DNA from: Pseudoflavitalea rhizosphaerae
Lineage (GTDB): Bacteria; Bacteroidota; Bacteroidia; Chitinophagales; Chitinophagaceae
Length of the DNA: 64,000 bases
Direction of reading: 5' to 3'
Assembly (NCBI RefSeq): GCF_003991355.1
Contig: NZ_RCSU01000016.1
Span: 1-64,000, forward strand
Part shown: in pieces, positions 33,756 through 42,800 of the stretch
Layout of the letters: each line of letters starts with the position of its first letter
Position numbering within the stretch: position 1 is the first letter of the stretch
Position numbers and translations under genes: made by a program
The notes under the pieces: model-generated
The model's input: only the letters and a program-made list of their open reading frames with translations
Database searches by the model: none
What the model was told of the DNA's origin: nothing

Positions 33756-36167
33756 TCAAAACGATTTCATGAATTGAACGCTGGCCATTTCGTTCCGGAC
33801 AAGCCCCTGATTGAAACCGGGGAGGTATCCCCGCTCATAGCTCAGAAAAATATTATCTTGTTTGAATATCCTGATATTGGTGTTCAGAAATCCTCCTGCT
33901 TTCACCTCTTCACTATTGAGCGCATTCACTTTAACGCCAAAGCCAAGTGCAAATAGTTTACCAAAGGGTATTTGAAATCCTTCTTCCAAAACAGTCAACT
34001 GGTAAGTGCCGTTCTTGCTAAAGGAAGCTCCCATACTGGCAGTAAACCTGCTGAACATGAATTGTTGCGACCAGTAGATATTGGTAGAATTGAAATAGAC
34101 ATAGCCGCTATCGCTTTGGTTATTGAAGAATTTATTGAACATGATGGTAGAGCTGGTGGGTAGCTTTCCGAATTTGTAATTATGCAAAACGGTGCCGGTA
34201 AGTGTTTGAAACCTGTTTTCCACTATTTTGTCATCGAATACTGTCAGCTGGCTCATTGGTTGGTACCCCATAGTTACTACCGGCCAGCGACTTTTCCGGA
34301 AAGTGGCGGTAAGGCTTTTGAATACGGTATTGCTTTTATAATTCTGTTCAAGATATGGGTTGGAGAATTCATTTTTTCTGAGCGATCCACTGATCCTCAA
34401 CATCCTTCTGAAGAATGGCTGCTCTACTTTTATGGTCCATGTTTCCAATGCAGCATTTGCCTGGAAACTGCTGAAAGATTGAAAATTTGCTCCTGTTTTT
34501 TTATACAGCCCTTCGATCCTGGTTTGTGTACCGGGCAGATAAGATTGTGCTTTGAGAGAAATCGCCTGGTTACTCTTATCTGATAAATTCATGGAAGTGT
34601 TCTTACCTGGTGGGCTGGAACGGAAATCAGGAGAAATGGATTTGGCTACCTCTCCAATGAGGAAGGTATGTTGAGCCACTTTCCATTTGGCTTCCAGGCT
34701 AAAGCCTGTAACGGGAATTGAAGACTGGTTGGAATTGACGAATAATTGCTTCTTCCCATGGTACATTCCGAGGATGACATAATTCTTTTCCAATCGCCCG
34801 ATCCCTGCCCGGAGCATGTAAAGGAACTGAGGTTTCCGGTTGAATCCGTTTACTGTAAAATCGCGGAAACGATAATCCACCATTCCTGCAGTAACACCAA
34901 GATAATACCGGCTGTTGTATTCAAAATTGATTCCGTTCACGCTGACATTTTTCGCTGTCAGTTCGCTTGTATTGGCGGTGCTTCGTCCCAGACTGAAATT
35001 CCTGATCCCCATGAGCCACTTGTATTTTGCGGGTATGCTGGCATCTTCGAGTCCATATTCAGAAAGCTTCTCGCGCCAGTTGGGAGTATTGATCAACTGG
35101 TCCCATTTTCCATTTACGAGTTGTTTGAAACCTTCCAGGCGAGACTTGTTTTTGTCATAGATCGCTTTGAGGGAATCAGTTTGTCTTTTTACAGTTTTAT
35201 AGGTTTCTACGGTTTTATAATATAATTCCAGGAATTGCGCAGCAGATTGCTTAACGGAGTCTTCCACTTTTTGATTGGTGCTGTCTGGCAGTTCATAATT
35301 CCAGGTGATGCCGGGCACTTTGAGTACCTGGTTTGCTTCTATCAATGCCTGTGGTGTAAACCGGGTGTGTAGCAGATCATCCAATTCGCCAAGTTGGGAA
35401 TTTTTCAGGCCATACAATTTTTCAGTGAGCGAGTCTTTGAGATGGGGAGCCATTTTCAACAGGCGGTCCCGCATGGCAGCCTGGAGCTGGTTCCTGAAAG
35501 CGCCGGCATCAAAAGATACATTTACACTGGTGATATCTCTGAACAAGGAGGAATTGCTTTGCCGGCTCCAAAAGGTCACACGCATGGGCAGGATATTACC
35601 CAGGGTGAAATTGAGATGTCCTGTAGTATTGTGTTGGGCAAGGTCTTTTTCTATGTACGGAGTATCGATATTGGATCGATAATCGAACTGATAACTTACA
35701 TAACCTCCTGCAAATTTGACAAGGGGTTTTGTGTCGAAAAGGTTGGCATAAGTATGATTGGAGAGATCGTTCATGAAATCCCGCTTTTTCATTTTCAGGC
35801 CTGCGGGAGTGGTAATGATATCGTTGGCAGTTGAACGGAATGTTTCCTTTGCAAGTTTCTTCTTTTCTTCCAACCATTGGAGACTGCCGCGGATCAGGGT
35901 ATCAGGAAGTTTCCCAAGGGTATCAGCCAAACCAGAAATGGACTGTTTGGTTTCGTTCAGCTTCTGTTTAGCCAATTGAGGAATTGAATCCTTTGCAGCA
36001 TTGAGCCTGCTCCTGCCAGAATCTATTTTGTCCTGTAATTGCTGTTTTACAGAAATAGACGTTGAATCTTTTTTGCTGGCAGGCACTTGGCGTCCAAAGC
36101 CAGAAAAGGATAGCAACAACACCAGCGAAAGAAACGCTGAAATTTTCAGTGAAGGGACAAAGTTCAT
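33756..36167 (-). CDS. Outer-membrane beta-barrel protein with helical stalk
   Basis: An 803-aa protein with a signal peptide (about 1-25), a long amphipathic helical region (about 38-115, SVKQQLQDKIDSGRSRLNAA), a middle region with a further coiled-coil-like stretch (about 305-355) and a C-terminal half of alternating strands ending in FMKSF, with a Bam-type terminal Phe. It resembles the large barrel proteins that accompany Chitinophagaceae surface-protein loci; I know of no assigned function. It lies downstream of the giant RHS operon on the same strand but is separated by the 437-aa membrane gene and could be independent. It may anchor or export surface proteins (inference). Confidence 0.65.
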   Translation of the reverse strand: MNFVPSLKISAFLSLVLLLSFSGFGRQVPASKKDSTSISVKQQLQDKIDSGRSRLNAAKDSIPQLAKQKLNETKQSISGLADTLGKLPDTLIRGSLQWLEEKKKLAKETFRSTANDIITTPAGLKMKKRDFMNDLSNHTYANLFDTKPLVKFAGGYVSYQFDYRSNIDTPYIEKDLAQHNTTGHLNFTLGNILPMRVTFWSRQSNSSLFRDITSVNVSFDAGAFRNQLQAAMRDRLLKMAPHLKDSLTEKLYGLKNSQLGELDDLLHTRFTPQALIEANQVLKVPGITWNYELPDSTNQKVEDSVKQSAAQFLELYYKTVETYKTVKRQTDSLKAIYDKNKSRLEGFKQLVNGKWDQLINTPNWREKLSEYGLEDASIPAKYKWLMGIRNFSLGRSTANTSELTAKNVSVNGINFEYNSRYYLGVTAGMVDYRFRDFTVNGFNRKPQFLYMLRAGIGRLEKNYVILGMYHGKKQLFVNSNQSSIPVTGFSLEAKWKVAQHTFLIGEVAKSISPDFRSSPPGKNTSMNLSDKSNQAISLKAQSYLPGTQTRIEGLYKKTGANFQSFSSFQANAALETWTIKVEQPFFRRMLRISGSLRKNEFSNPYLEQNYKSNTVFKSLTATFRKSRWPVVTMGYQPMSQLTVFDDKIVENRFQTLTGTVLHNYKFGKLPTSSTIMFNKFFNNQSDSGYVYFNSTNIYWSQQFMFSRFTASMGASFSKNGTYQLTVLEEGFQIPFGKLFALGFGVKVNALNSEEVKAGGFLNTNIRIFKQDNIFLSYERGYLPGFNQGLVRNEMASVQFMKSF

Positions 36168-36281
36168 GGTTCGGCGTTATAAAAGCGGGCTGGTAGTATT
36201 GCAATTTAGGGGTAAGAGGAACAGAAAACAAATTTATTGAGGGTGGTGGCAGCGGTATTTTAGAGAAATAAATATATGTAC

Positions 36282-37595
36282 TTAGTGAGGGGCGATTCCG
36301 GGATTCTTAAGGGCCTGCACAGCTTTGTAACCAGCTGCATTAATGATAGCAAAACATATCATCATTACAATCACATTCATAAACTCGAACCTGGGATAAT
36401 AGGCATTGGCCATTAATATGGCCGGCCCCACAGCGCTCATCGTAATCAGAAAATAGAATATTTTTTCGGCCGGACGATACAGGTATCTAAACATCAGGAA
36501 GAACAGAATAACTGAATAAGGTAAGAATATTGCTCCTATAAATGATACTTCTATCCTGCCACCAGAAATATCGATACCGAAATAATGAACGATATTATTG
36601 ATAAGCAGATTTATATTATAGCCGCTTATTTGCTTATCCGGAGTATAATTGTAGAAAGGATAATCAAGGAGGTCCACAAAGAACTTCCACTCTCCTGCAT
36701 AATACAGGTTATGGTACAGAGGTAACAAAAGCACGAGGAAAAAAGTAATGAACAGTAAAATTCTTTCCTTGCTATTGACCAGGATGTAGAGCAAAAGCAA
36801 CAGGGCTGTTATTACTAAATTCTGCCTAAAAAAGGGTATCAATCCCAGCAGGAAAACCGCAGCCAGTTCATTCCTGCGTACTACAAGAAAGTAGCTGCAT
36901 CCCATGAAAAGACATGCAGTCAACCACTCAGGCATTCCCATCAGCAAGTTCTTAATAGCAAACGGGGTAATCAATACAACCAGCACAAGTATTGCCTTTT
37001 TGAATTTTCCTGTAATTGTCAGTTCATGAATAACCCTTAGGAAGCAATAAATACCAATTATCAGAAGTGTAATATTGAAAAAGGATACTATCCTGTATAG
37101 GTCGCGAAAAACGAGTAGTTCCAGGAAAATAAAGTAACGATAACCAGGCTGTGTCACCAGACCTCTGCCTAGCTTGTCATAAAAGAGTTGGTCCCCACCC
37201 CAGAGTGTGTTGTTGTCAAACATATTCTTTGCATAGAGGTAATACCTCGCAAAGTCATTTGCTGGCGTAGGCTGAAATGTCTGAAGGAAAACCGGCAGGA
37301 AGGGAGTTATCTGAATGAAGTACAGGAGCAGGGTTTTGATAAGAAGTTTCCTGTTTAATGAGTATTTATAGCCTGTATATGTCAGATAGACAACAGCAAT
37401 GAATGGAGGGATAAAAACACCAATGAGACTTTTCCCCATTTCATAAGGGAAGCTATCCAGGTATTTGAAGGTCAGGATGGAGAAAACAAATCCAGAGAGA
37501 CCGCAAAGCAGGAATACCTGGAAATCTTCTTTGGTAACGAATCCTTTTCGCAGAAAACCAGGTGTTTTATTATATAGAGTTTGAATAAGGTTCAT
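36282..37595 (-). CDS. Polytopic membrane protein, probable GT-C-type glycosyltransferase
   Basis: A 437-aa protein with about ten hydrophobic segments. An extracytoplasmic loop after the second or third helix carries TPANDFARYYLYAKNMF, with an acidic residue in the place used by GT-C mannosyl and arabinosyl transferases (D near the first loop), which take polyprenyl-phosphate sugars as donors. There is no aglycone-specific motif, so substrate cannot be assigned. A wall or surface glycan role would fit its place between surface-protein genes. It has no obvious operon partner. Confidence 0.55.
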   Translation of the reverse strand: MNLIQTLYNKTPGFLRKGFVTKEDFQVFLLCGLSGFVFSILTFKYLDSFPYEMGKSLIGVFIPPFIAVVYLTYTGYKYSLNRKLLIKTLLLYFIQITPFLPVFLQTFQPTPANDFARYYLYAKNMFDNNTLWGGDQLFYDKLGRGLVTQPGYRYFIFLELLVFRDLYRIVSFFNITLLIIGIYCFLRVIHELTITGKFKKAILVLVVLITPFAIKNLLMGMPEWLTACLFMGCSYFLVVRRNELAAVFLLGLIPFFRQNLVITALLLLLYILVNSKERILLFITFFLVLLLPLYHNLYYAGEWKFFVDLLDYPFYNYTPDKQISGYNINLLINNIVHYFGIDISGGRIEVSFIGAIFLPYSVILFFLMFRYLYRPAEKIFYFLITMSAVGPAILMANAYYPRFEFMNVIVMMICFAIINAAGYKAVQALKNPGIAPH

Positions 37596-37801
37596 TGGAA
37601 GTTTACATGTCGTCGATTGGGGAATGGTCGATGATCGCTACAGGCTGCAAAAGTAATTTCTACCCTATTTTATTCGGGTACCTGATGGAGAGAAAATTCG
37701 TTTACGCGATTCTCAGAGCCTTCAGATTACTTTTGAGACACCCTCTTTGTTATTTAGAATATGATAAGTTGGCCACTATCTACTTAACCACTCTACCTAA
37801 A
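37596..37801. other. Intergenic region, no gene seen
   Basis: About 200 bp downstream of the SUKH-3 immunity gene and upstream of the polytopic membrane gene. No coding signal or clear terminator is seen. Confidence 0.4.
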
Positions 37802-38278
37802 TTATTCAATAAACTTCGGCGTCCTACCAGAAACTAGAGCAAGAACAGCACCTAGCCCGGAACTGCTGATTTCACAAAGGCTGTCATCAAATCCTCCATA
37901 TACACTTCCATCTGAAGCCATCATTAACACCAAGTGACTGGAATACGCTGTTCCAATTGGGCATAAATCCTTTCCTATTCGCGGAACATAATCACCCTTA
38001 ATTCTTTCTGGAACTTCTAACAAAATGGCTTTTTCAAAAGAAATAATAATATCACTCTTCCCAATTGCATTTCCCTCATTTTCAAAGAAAATCTCAATAT
38101 TATTAAATTCTTCCAGAAATTTAACCACTACTTGCATTGGTGTGTACCCCTCCGCCTCAATTGCTCTTATAATTTTGTCTCTATCCAGAGTACGACCTTC
38201 CTGCCATCCAGCGGATTTTAGTATTGCTAATATTTTATCATCCCTTTTTTCCATGTTGTTTTCCTCCTGATTTTTCAC
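37802..38278 (-). CDS. SUKH-3 family immunity protein
   Basis: A 158-aa protein (an alternative Met at 38,254 removes 8 residues). It has the SUKH-3 layout: SAGWQEGRTLDRDKIIRAIE near the start, VVKFLEEFNNIEI, then GKDLCPIGTAYSSHLVLMM and SDGSVYGGFDD with a closing helix. SUKH-3 proteins neutralise polymorphic toxins, especially nucleases and deaminases. The start overlaps the end of the upstream RHS-tip toxin by 41 bp, the expected toxin-then-immunity order. It should bind the deaminase-like toxin encoded just before it. Confidence 0.87.
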   Translation of the reverse strand: MKNQEENNMEKRDDKILAILKSAGWQEGRTLDRDKIIRAIEAEGYTPMQVVVKFLEEFNNIEIFFENEGNAIGKSDIIISFEKAILLEVPERIKGDYVPRIGKDLCPIGTAYSSHLVLMMASDGSVYGGFDDSLCEISSSGLGAVLALVSGRTPKFIE

Positions 38279-39245
38279 TTTTAGGTGTTTTCATCTCTTT
38301 TGTTGTGATTTTGCAATTTGCACACCTTTCTACATCTTTTACAGTCTTTGTTTTTTTCTCAATTACAACTGTATGCATTTTTAAGTTCTTTATATCTGCC
38401 TTTACTTTCAAAGCCTTGTCTAAAGCCGCACATTCTGAGCAATTTTGTACAGGGTATGCCTTTATAGGAGGATCTTTAGGCAACAGCCTTTTCAGGCTTT
38501 CTCCTACATCATCCATGGATCTAAGCTCCCCACTTATTCCTTCATATACCCTACCCGTTTTTTCATCAACAATTACAGTAGCAGTTCTCGGCATTTTATT
38601 ATTCGAGGTTGATGCTATTATTCGCTCTGCATATTCTACTACTAATTTTTCTGCACTTGGAGAAGTCTTCAGTACTTCTGCAGCTGCGAATTTCAGAGAT
38701 CTCCCAGCGACTGCAAATGCTTCACCGGGAATAAGGTTTAGGGTAACATCTGCACTTGTTTCTACATTAAAAGCTATAATTTCTCCACTACCTTGAATTA
38801 CTTTAGCCTGCCCTTCTTTATGATTAATATCATCCAATCGTTGTTGAACTACACCTGGCACTTCTTCCCGATGATAATTGTTTCGACCAGTTTCTACATT
38901 TGCTTGTTGAACTGCTCCTCGCATTGCAGTTCTAGCTCCCGTTGGGTCTCCATACTTCCAACTCATTTTAGTTTTCCAGAAAAACCACGAAGTAGGATCC
39001 CATGGCAAGAGTGGTTCCAAACCATCTCGATCCATTGCTATAACTGGCATGTTACCAGCAAACTGATATGGAGTTAAATCTGGATACTCTACTGTCAACG
39101 GATCAACACTCAAAAACCTCCCCAACCTCGGATCATAAATCCTCATCCCATAATCCTGCTGCAACCCTTCTCCACCCTTCACCTCATTATCATTCTCCTT
39201 TCCATTAAACCCAAACCGATAAGCCCCTTCTCCTGCACTCCTCAT
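38238..39245 (-). CDS. Orphan RHS tip with YwqJ-like deaminase toxin domain
   Basis: A 335-aa frame. Residues 1-75 are the end of an RHS core (GLQQDYGMRIYDPRLGRFLS, then YQFAGNMPVIAMDRDG), and the rest is a separate C-terminal domain. Residues about 220-315 carry deaminase-type zinc ligands: NC269SEC with E271, and C308ANC311, in the pattern of YwqJ-like toxin deaminases paired with SUKH immunity proteins. There is no signal peptide or upstream RHS body; the frame merely opens inside old core sequence. It is an archived tip, silent unless recombined onto the full RHS gene at 39,885-48,896. Confidence 0.77.
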   Translation of the reverse strand: MRSAGEGAYRFGFNGKENDNEVKGGEGLQQDYGMRIYDPRLGRFLSVDPLTVEYPDLTPYQFAGNMPVIAMDRDGLEPLLPWDPTSWFFWKTKMSWKYGDPTGARTAMRGAVQQANVETGRNNYHREEVPGVVQQRLDDINHKEGQAKVIQGSGEIIAFNVETSADVTLNLIPGEAFAVAGRSLKFAAAEVLKTSPSAEKLVVEYAERIIASTSNNKMPRTATVIVDEKTGRVYEGISGELRSMDDVGESLKRLLPKDPPIKAYPVQNCSECAALDKALKVKADIKNLKMHTVVIEKKTKTVKDVERCANCKITTKEMKTPKSEKSGGKQHGKKG

Positions 39246-39270
39246 CGGCCAGCCAAACGAATAATAATCC
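39061..39270 (-). repeat. RHS-core direct repeat, copy 1
   Basis: This stretch matches 40,801-41,010 at about 85% by eye with a constant offset of 1,740 bases, including a 33-base identical run starting at 39,141. It is the homology through which the orphan tip could replace the resident tip. Confidence 0.8.
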
Positions 39271-39300
39271 GTTCCGCCATATCAGGCTCAAATCTGGATT
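39246..39300 (-). pseudogene. Decayed RHS core remnant upstream of the orphan tip
   Basis: On the minus strand the bases just before the orphan frame still encode GTDYYSFGW leading into the first Met, matching GMDYYAFGS of the full RHS protein; a frameshift then separates FEPDM, equivalent to FEPEM there. Sequence homology stops near 39,300, so this is the breakpoint of the recombined or duplicated core. Confidence 0.65.
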
Positions 39301-39400
39301 GTCAAAGAACTCATGAATGAATCTGCCATCCTGTATTATGAAAAGGATTGACCGTTAAACCGATCCCTTTGTGTATCATTAACAGAGATAAGTTTTAAGT

Positions 39401-39895
39401 TCAAACCTTATCATTATTATCATCAGTAAATGGTATGCCAATTTTATAGGACTCAATCCATTCTTCATTAACATGAAATCTAACTTGATCACTTTGAGTC
39501 CGAACAAAAACGCCCTTTGCCTCAAGCTTTTCAAATAGAGGATCAATTTTATAGACTATTTGATATTTCTCATAATCAATAATGAAAGTTTTCAAAAAAC
39601 CATTAAAACCACCCGGAGTAATAATTATTTGATTAACACAAGTAGGATCTATGCCAAAATAAAGCTCATGATTATTAAAAAAAATTGTACAACCACTACC
39701 ATGAAATCGATACTTAAATTCCATGCCATCAATATATAGGCTCCCGATTTTGGGGAACATTTTACCTGCTAGATTATAAGGAATATCACTTAAAGAATAA
39801 CTTACAGCTAATTGATTGTTAAACTTTTTTATTATCTGAACACATTCAAATAAAATTTGCTCAAAATCAATTTCTTTTTGATTTCTATTTGTCAT
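39401..39895 (-). CDS. Putative immunity protein for the resident RHS toxin (DUF6896-like)
   Basis: A 164-aa soluble protein whose start overlaps the 3' end of the giant RHS gene by 11 bp, the standard place for a cognate immunity gene. The middle has DGMEFKYRFHGSGC (F64-H65-G66 and C69) followed by strands, recalling the FHGxGC motif of DUF6896 immunity-type proteins. It has no signal peptide, so it would protect the cytoplasm. Immunity is inferred from position and motif. Confidence 0.6.
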   Translation of the reverse strand: MTNRNQKEIDFEQILFECVQIIKKFNNQLAVSYSLSDIPYNLAGKMFPKIGSLYIDGMEFKYRFHGSGCTIFFNNHELYFGIDPTCVNQIIITPGGFNGFLKTFIIDYEKYQIVYKIDPLFEKLEAKGVFVRTQSDQVRFHVNEEWIESYKIGIPFTDDNNDKV

Positions 39896-42800
39896 TTTCT
39901 AAAGTTGTATTAAAAACATCTTTTACAATATCAGCAACTTTATCTTTGTATTTTCTGGCTGCTTCCTCTAATGGCAACACTGTTACTTTAACATCCTTTC
40001 CCATTTCACTAAGAGCTTTTAATCTATTATGCCCATCCAATATAAATGTTTTGCCATTATGCATTACAGCCTCAATTGGATCTTTTAAAAGCCAAGCTAA
40101 TTCTTGCCCGCCTCTTTTAATCGTTTCTTTCATTTTATCTACTTGGAACAATGCTCCGGGCTCAGTAGTTATAAATTTCTTTATTTGCCCAGCAGAAAAA
40201 GATTCAATTTTTGATACGGCTGCTGCATTTGCCCCACCAAGCGCTCCACTTTCATCAAGTGCAGACAAAACTTTGCGTCCTACTTCAGCAATTGCAGGAA
40301 CCCTAGCTATTGATGCTAATGTAGCATTTGCAACCGCCGTATTTGCTAATGCACTAAATGCTGCACTTTCGATAGCTGCAAGACCTGCACCAGCAGCACT
40401 TATCCCACCATATGCAACAAATGGTGCAGCCATTGCCGCTGCAAATCCAGTTGCCATTCCTCTTGTCAACTGAGCTGTTTGTTCAAGGAAAATTTTGTCC
40501 TGCGTCTTGAACTCAACCCATTGTCCATTTCCTGCCATTCTCACACTTTGGTCTGCTCCGAGATTATGCTTCCAATAATAATCCCTACCATCATTTCCAC
40601 TATGGACAAACCAGTTTTGCTTCGACCATTTGTCGTAGTAAGCTTCTACACTTATATATCCAAGTTTAGGATCATTAATTTCTCTTGAAAATCTAGGCTT
40701 ACCATCATTTACTCTAAATGCAACGGGAATCCAATTACTTCGGTAATCTAATGGCTCACCACCATCTTTATCCAAGTTCTGTATTGGGTTATTCCCTGCA
40801 AAATGGTATGGAGACAAATCTGCGTATTCTTTACTTAATGGGTCAAAACTGAGGAACCTCCCCACCCTACTATCATACACCCTCATCCCATAATCCTGCT
40901 GCAACCCTTCTCCTCCCTTCACCTCATTATCATTCTCTTTCCCATTAAACCCAAAACGGTACGCCCCTTCTCCTGCCACCCTCATCGGTGATCCAAACGC
41001 ATAATAATCCATGCCACTGATCATCTCAGGCTCAAAGTAATCTATCAAAGTCCCATTGGAAGATACACCAAATTTCTTATCGGTGATCGTCGTGAGCACA
41101 TTCCCCAGGTGGTTCGTCAACTCATACTGCCGTCTGCCGCGCTCAAACAATCCGTTTGAATAATAAGCTGCAGCGTTCCATGGACCACCATCAACGTTTT
41201 GCGATTTCCTCTCGACCCCTAACCGGCTGCTTCCATACATATATCTTTCGATCTGGTCAAGCGATAAAGCCCCAAGATTCACAGCAGTGCCTTCGGATTT
41301 ATACACACTCATCACATTCCCCTGCGCATCTCGAACATACCATGTATAAACCTTCTTGCTAGTTCCCTCTTCTACAACTTTACTAATCCTGTTCCCGGAT
41401 GCATCATAGGTATATCTGATCCTGGTGGTGGCGCTCCTGGCTGTTGGATATTTATTTATTTCCTGGATCTTCCCATACACATTCCATTTGATATCGTAAA
41501 TACCCTCTGAAGAATCCCTTTTCAGATTACCGATAGCATCGTATTCATAGTTATTAGTATAAACCTGGTTATCGATATCCACTATAGGGTCCCAGGACTG
41601 GCTACCCCAATTGTTCGCAGGTACAGAATCAGCAACATGTTTGAGTTGATTTGTTCCGGGATAATACGAGTAGTTCAAAACATCCATCACAGGAACTGCC
41701 CCTTTGTTGTTCCTGCGAAGTGAAAGGATATTTCCATTAGCATCATAAGAGAACCGCTCTTTGAATCCTGGTAAGCTATTCAGCATCGGGTAGCTGTTGG
41801 ATACCATATTGAAACCGGTATCTGTATCCAAAGAAACGATCCTGTTCAACTGATCATACTTATAGTTGAAGAACAGGTTCGGCCCATTTTCATAAGTCCC
41901 CCTGTCTTCAAACCTGCGGATAGCTGTTGCCATGCTGCTGATATTTCCATTGTACAGTGGTCTGTACCTGGTTCCTAGCATTGCTGAATATCCTGGAAAA
42001 GGATTTACGTTCACACTTGAAGGCTGATAATCACCAGTGAAATAGTTCAGGTTAAAACCATAAGCATCACGAGCGGTATACTTATTGATGGAATTTATTT
42101 TACCGTCTCCACCCATATCATGTTCACGGGTTGCACCGGTACTATTCACTCCTTTCAACCACCCCTGTAACGTATAAGCATAATCTATACCCTGAACAGA
42201 TTGATCACCTAATACTGTCCTTGCCAACGGACCATGCAAATAATATTCATAGCGGGCATCTTTTTGCCATACAAATCCATCGATACTGGTTTCCACCAGG
42301 GTCAGGCGATTTTCAGCATCATACTTATACCTGTGATAGAACTGGTCGGCCCATCCTCTCTGATAAGCCACACTGTTCACTTTTCCACTTATCAGATCGT
42401 AATCATATTCCATCAGTTTAAAACGGTTGCCATTCGTGTTCATCACATTCGGTACAAATCCGCTCAAACCATAATCCTGCAACAGTTTATCTACGTTACC
42501 ATGAATATCATAAGTATAGAAAGTAGCGCTGTTGTAAAGTGATTGATTGGCTCCATCCGAATAAAATGTAGCACTCACCCTGTTCCGCAGATTCTTTTGA
42601 ATGATCTCTCCAAAATCTTCACCACCTGTGCCCTCATATGGTATATCATATAGTGTGCTGGTGATCTGAGACCGGCGGCTCATCAATGTAAGATGCCATA
42701 GGTCTAACATGCTTTCATCCCTGACCATTTCCCTGGTAATAGTTTCTTGATCCTGAGGATTCTTCACCTCCCCTACCGATGTTATTCTGCCGAGTTTGTC

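Noticed and set aside
38224-38796. 190-codon plus-strand frame over the orphan RHS tip
   Set aside because: Antisense to the toxin domain with matching Cys motifs and to the immunity gene; a shadow frame.
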